Source: a virus
Direction: 5' to 3' (one strand)
Virus record (IMG/VR): IMGVR_UViG_3300012271_000020
Span: 1-43,267 of that record
DNA length: 43,267 nt
Shown here: one piece after another, positions 41,001 to 43,267 of the stretch
Position numbering within the stretch: the stretch's first letter is position 1
Layout of the letters: each line of letters opens with the position of its first letter
The notes under the pieces: model-generated
Told to the model about the DNA's origin: nothing
The model's database searches: none
Seen by the model: the letters and a program-made list of their open reading frames with translations, nothing else
Program-made: the position numbers and the translations under genes

Positions 41001-41941
41001 TTCAAGGTGAAGATGTAATCGAACGTGAAGTCACGATCTCTACGGTAGAAAAGAGCTTCCGGGTCGACTACATTGGTTCCCGTAGACAGGTCCTCTACCA
41101 GAAACAATCCCTCTTCAAAAGAAGCCGCTCCAGGGGCGCTGCCTACGACCTCCCATCCCTGGGAAGTCGGCAGGACATCCCCCTCGAAGTTCAAGGTTTC
41201 GGGCGTGAGTTCTCTTCTAAGAGGGGCTATCGTGAGAGAATGAGCGGGCTCGTTGAACAGAAGAGACGTGGGGTCGTTAAAAGCGGCAGAATAAAGGGCA
41301 TCAAACGCCGTGTAGGTATAGCCGTTCCACTGGGGTTGAGGCGTGACAGGTTCCGGTCCAAACACCGAGGTGAGCGGGAAAGGTCCTGCATAAGAACTGG
41401 AAGAGTCTACCTGATTGAAGACGTACCCGAAGTTGTTAAATTCTGCCATAGGTAGGCAGGGATTTGGCGTGTAGAAGTAGTCTACCTCTACAGTTGACCC
41501 AGGCTGAATGCTTTGGGTCAAGATAATGATCCCTAACGTGGGCTCAATGTAACAGACTTGCCTCTCGGCGCCTTCGACCCTCACCGTGACATCTTCTATT
41601 CCGGCAAGCTGCGCGTCTCCGTAACCTTTGGTTATAGGACCGTGCTCAGTCTGTAGGATACCAATCCTACAGTCGGGGTTGATCAACAGCAAGGGGTTAA
41701 AGACGATACCCTTTGTTGCCAGAGAGTTACCGTCGAGGTTCTGCCACACCCCCCTCTTCAAGAGAGGCAGGAACGTGCCCGCCTCTTCGCTCAACTCACA
41801 AACGCCCATCTCACCGACAAGGTACAGATCCTCGATAGGGACGGCCTCACCCAGAGGGGTGATTCCCGAACTGACAACTGAGTTGCCTGTCGGGTTGACT
41901 GCTCTACCTAACGTGATTTTTGAGAGGGCACTGGCGCTCAT
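38054..41941 (-). CDS. Large virion protein with ConA/LamG-like segments, 1295 aa
   Basis: This 1295-residue protein is beta-rich and acidic. Several stretches look like concanavalin A/LamG-type beta-sandwich domains, most clearly around residues 740-845, where FAFAWNDGEFHGYRLVRS is followed by VSLFVDGVFLGSV. Similar patterns occur near 260-355 and 880-950. Such domains bind sugars or proteins, which fits a receptor-binding or adhesion role. A short motif, NSLAT-x-GI, occurs twice (near residues 70 and 660). The ATG at 41941 has only a weak GAG upstream and begins 8 nt after the previous stop. The domain calls are by pattern only and need structure prediction. Confidence 0.7.
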   Translation of the reverse strand: MSASALSKITLGRAVNPTGNSVVSSGITPLGEAVPIEDLYLVGEMGVCELSEEAGTFLPLLKRGVWQNLDGNSLATKGIVFNPLLLINPDCRIGILQTEHGPITKGYGDAQLAGIEDVTVRVEGAERQVCYIEPTLGIIILTQSIQPGSTVEVDYFYTPNPCLPMAEFNNFGYVFNQVDSSSSYAGPFPLTSVFGPEPVTPQPQWNGYTYTAFDALYSAAFNDPTSLLFNEPAHSLTIAPLRRELTPETLNFEGDVLPTSQGWEVVGSAPGAASFEEGLFLVEDLSTGTNVVDPEALFYRRDRDFTFDYIFTLNFRTKVFEYTKDGDYTGISAGWASDSLLYNISFLEVGSVRIVGMLGAGGDETNWRSYLGLEGIVTPRLEGLTSFNDRVVFPFEPGLFVGDEVFINGAVFEIASIEPQTVDPTLFDVVFTTEITSPPGAVQCFRTVDYTALTSYRVFKSENTTRVFTQGNPAPLISVTDEDLPQQEEMYDLLEENVVFFGGTSKIATSKSGWDFFRYSIQPVSASQTAPRVSTNGDFAVLPDEDPVSPWSLLDDQGSFQIVDGDFLNLEQAGRIDQGSLSYGRIEPLLTQKAKADLEARVRVDSWVGGSIPATITLADDLREVTLGLFADPAVTSTTDYATFQVTEGMIDQDANSLATEGIIAAVASSGVVVQYETSFSGTQDFASEGWDTTGFDDVVTSHVDHHQILSKPDGPFASATDTFPLVSASNVYTNYVLATRLRFDTFATDGMGRIPVLMGVDDTEFEVFVSFMDDVTLTGVVFTNKNGVVLADGLGDPLGFAFAWNDGEFHGYRLVRSLDVVSLFVDGVFLGSVTTADLQDSVATEHEVRLDLLEEEVTFAVDYFLSHSTQYATRQLGFYTGGDLNDPTSYEVVDAEFLGTFLDIRLTRNPAGKTQVFLNGAVDPVFEKQYSELPFKTSALELNTDLGYVRFGSLDPTSLAESVWDYVRYNVANDRDLQLALEHSVFNAAFPITSAEPLFDTTSEEVVLSTDTSTTLIFPSKGYNVRKVLGVSSPDGVTPYTFSFSELTQTLTLDNPQDNLRSDVLVRFLVKPPYSKQYLSKQETVLRLNEGTPPFELSQQKVLEQVEELVANANDFEDLADSEIDFTYEDGRLRISYTFAQDAFFNVLDLEQVDLGGTLQAHLSPACDDLGFRDLTLDGYADVYTVPDQAPDGFGSYDQPFYLDRATSTLDTAEDQLEPFSEADVVVSCVDFHEDAYGPVTDEALVNAPFAVLTFLGGFVLDSSGSTLDEASSLLDTLTETPVDIDYTVSVNFP

Positions 41942-41949
41942 AAGTTAGC

Positions 41950-42819
41950 TCATTGCTTGGCGACTTGGTAGGTCACAAGGCGATTGTTTGCGTCATACGT
42001 TGAGGATATGACGTAGGTAGCCAACACGTTCGTATTGGCGTTCAGGTCCACGGCAGAGGGGTAGATAGCAATCACACCTGAGATCAGGTTGTTATTTGCG
42101 TCATACGTCTGCCCAGTGACACGATAATTCTCTTGAGATAGACCAAGGCTCCGCTTCAAATCAACTCCCAGGTCAGAGATCGAAGTTGTCCCGTCTCCGA
42201 GCACATCCCACAAGCCCACATCAACGGGAGGGGTAAGGTTTCCTGCCCCGTTTACGAAGTCTGAACGTCTTGAGACCTCTTCGGGGATGCGTGTATCAAA
42301 GTCGCCTCTAAGAGCCGCCAGTGAGTCCGTACCCGAGACGAAGCCAGCGCCTTGTATATCGTCGACGTTCGTTTCGATGTTACCAAGTGATGTGGCGAAT
42401 CCCCCTACCGTAGCTTGCGTGGCCGTGACCACAGCATCAATAGCCGCCAAGTCTGAAGAATTCGTGGCACTCTGTGACAAGGTATCTGTTGTCGTGGTGT
42501 CAATTTCGTTGAAGGCCACATTAAAGACAGTAGCCCTGATCAGGTAGGTATCAAAAGTCCCGCCTGAGAAATGGGCGATCAGTTCCCCAAGGGTGTTGGT
42601 CACGGCGCTCGAAAAAGAGGCGGAATATACCCCTGGCATGTTAACTGCATCAATCTCGGTGAAGTTAAGCCCTGTCAAAGGGTACGCAACCGCAGGCCCA
42701 CCATTCTTTGAGGTGTAGGCTGTGACGTCTGCAAAAGTCAAGCCAGTCACGGGCGCTCCGCTCGAAGTAAAGAGGAGCGACGCCGAGGCGGGTTGGTCTT
42801 TAACGAATGTCAGGGACAT
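41950..42819 (-). CDS. Virion protein with duplicated C-terminal module, 289 aa
   Basis: This 289-residue protein has an N-terminal beta domain of about 100 residues (LTFVKDQPASASLLF, then a strand-rich part with VYSASFSS). A helical, coiled-coil-like linker rich in Thr and Ala follows. The C-terminal module of about 80 residues is shared with the next gene upstream: LGLSQENYRVTG, YDANNNLISGV and a final TYVISSTYDANNRL. The linker element DIQGAGF is shared too. This suggests a trimeric fibre-like protein with a small beta tip. The ATG at 42819 has GGAG 6 nt upstream. Confidence 0.75.
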   Translation of the reverse strand: MSLTFVKDQPASASLLFTSSGAPVTGLTFADVTAYTSKNGGPAVAYPLTGLNFTEIDAVNMPGVYSASFSSAVTNTLGELIAHFSGGTFDTYLIRATVFNVAFNEIDTTTTDTLSQSATNSSDLAAIDAVVTATQATVGGFATSLGNIETNVDDIQGAGFVSGTDSLAALRGDFDTRIPEEVSRRSDFVNGAGNLTPPVDVGLWDVLGDGTTSISDLGVDLKRSLGLSQENYRVTGQTYDANNNLISGVIAIYPSAVDLNANTNVLATYVISSTYDANNRLVTYQVAKQ

Positions 42820-42837
42820 AGGGATCTCCAGGCGAAA

Positions 42838-43267
42838 TCAAGGGTCAAGGCGTACGCTGTAATTGGTCAACCGAGCAGACCCATCGTAGGACGCCAACAT
42901 GGTGTACGTGGCGATCGCGTTCTGAGTCAAAATCAAATCATCACGACTAGGGTAAAGCGTCACGGTGCTCTGGGTAAGGTTACCGTTGGCATCGTAAACA
43001 TGGCCCGTAATGGTGAAGTTCTCCTGAGACAGCCCCAGAGCCTTCGTCACGTTTGCTGCGATGGCCGTAAGGCTGGCTTCGAGTGTGGTGCGAACCTGAA
43101 CCAGTGAATCCGTAGCCGTGTCAAACCCTGCCCCTTGTATATCAGTCAAGGCAGTCTCGACAGTGGACAGGTCCACAGGAGTGAACACGGGTTCAACCTC
43201 CACACGCACTAACACAGCTTCGGTGTTAGGCCCCACAAGAGCGGGGAAAAGGAACACGATCTCCCCC
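42838..43267 (-). CDS. Partial virion protein, paralogue of the 289-aa protein (runs off the right edge)
   Basis: The frame stays open to the right end of the window, so the gene is incomplete at its 5' end. A GTG at 43257 is the only candidate start inside, but with no upstream sequence it cannot be judged. The visible part has DIQGAGFDTATDSL, LGLSQENFTITG, YDANGNLTQS and YPSRDDL segments. It matches the C-terminal module and linker of the 41950-42819 protein, pointing to tandem duplication. It ends 18 nt before that gene begins. Confidence 0.75.
   Translation of the reverse strand, partial: GEIVFLFPALVGPNTEAVLVRVEVEPVFTPVDLSTVETALTDIQGAGFDTATDSLVQVRTTLEASLTAIAANVTKALGLSQENFTITGHVYDANGNLTQSTVTLYPSRDDLILTQNAIATYTMLASYDGSARLTNYSVRLDP

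Noticed and set aside
1-43267. tRNA genes, CRISPR arrays, insertion sequences and attachment sites
   Set aside because: All gaps between genes are short and contain no cloverleaf, regular repeats or terminal inverted repeats that I could recognise.

Overview
This window is a piece of a large tailed double-stranded DNA bacteriophage (Caudoviricetes) or a close prophage/plasmid relative. The evidence is a phage replication block, a lysis-like block and about 20 kb of long beta-rich virion genes. Nearly all genes lie on the minus strand in tight runs, with ATGA overlaps or gaps of a few bases and mostly clear GAGGA-type ribosome binding sites. Only phoH, purB, the Ntn-hydrolase gene and perhaps two short ORFs before purB are on the plus strand. 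No tRNA, rRNA, CRISPR array, insertion sequence, integrase, terminase, portal or major capsid gene was seen, so this is only part of the genome. Host and exact phage group cannot be read from the sequence alone.

Region 1 (14-3774, minus) is an early-type accessory run. It holds a DUF1653 protein, a 2H phosphoesterase, a complete bacterial-type translation initiation factor IF-1, a dCTP deaminase-like enzyme and three unrecognised proteins. A sigma70-like promoter sits at 769-798. Region 2 (3775-4905) is a divergent control region followed by a plus-strand PhoH-like ATPase that starts with TTG.

Region 3 (4907-8293, minus) is the most unusual block. It encodes a Ycf46-like AAA+ ATPase, a zinc-ribbon-like protein, a Ycf35/DUF1257-like protein, a DUF2997-like protein and a Cys-rich protein with a long disordered tail. 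All are coupled by overlaps or very short gaps. A strong intrinsic terminator (8303-8334) separates the block from the replication genes upstream.

Region 4 (8374-17757, minus) is the replication module: a family A DNA polymerase with 3'-5' exonuclease and two Cys-rich insertions, a four-Cys protein, a CHC2 primase zinc-domain protein, a DnaB-like helicase, a degenerate DnaC/DnaI-like loader candidate, and an SNF2-type helicase. The SNF2 helicase is interrupted exactly inside its Walker A motif by a 456-residue LAGLIDADG intein.

Region 5 (17758-22558) has a full-length purB (adenylosuccinate lyase) on the plus strand. It is followed on the minus strand by a membrane/lysis-like cluster: a small two-TM holin-like protein, a GIY-YIG homing endonuclease, a one-TM protein and a secreted protein. 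A plus-strand Ntn-hydrolase (C45/choloylglycine hydrolase-like) gene with its own promoter comes next.

Region 6 (22539-43267, minus) is the virion appendage block of ten intact or partial genes plus one 58-codon gene. These are long, beta-rich proteins typical of baseplate, fibre and tailspike components. They include a parallel beta-helix protein, a protein with ConA/LamG-like segments, and two clear paralogous pairs (N-terminal modules of the 1510- and 871-residue proteins; C-terminal modules of the last two genes). The final gene runs off the right edge.
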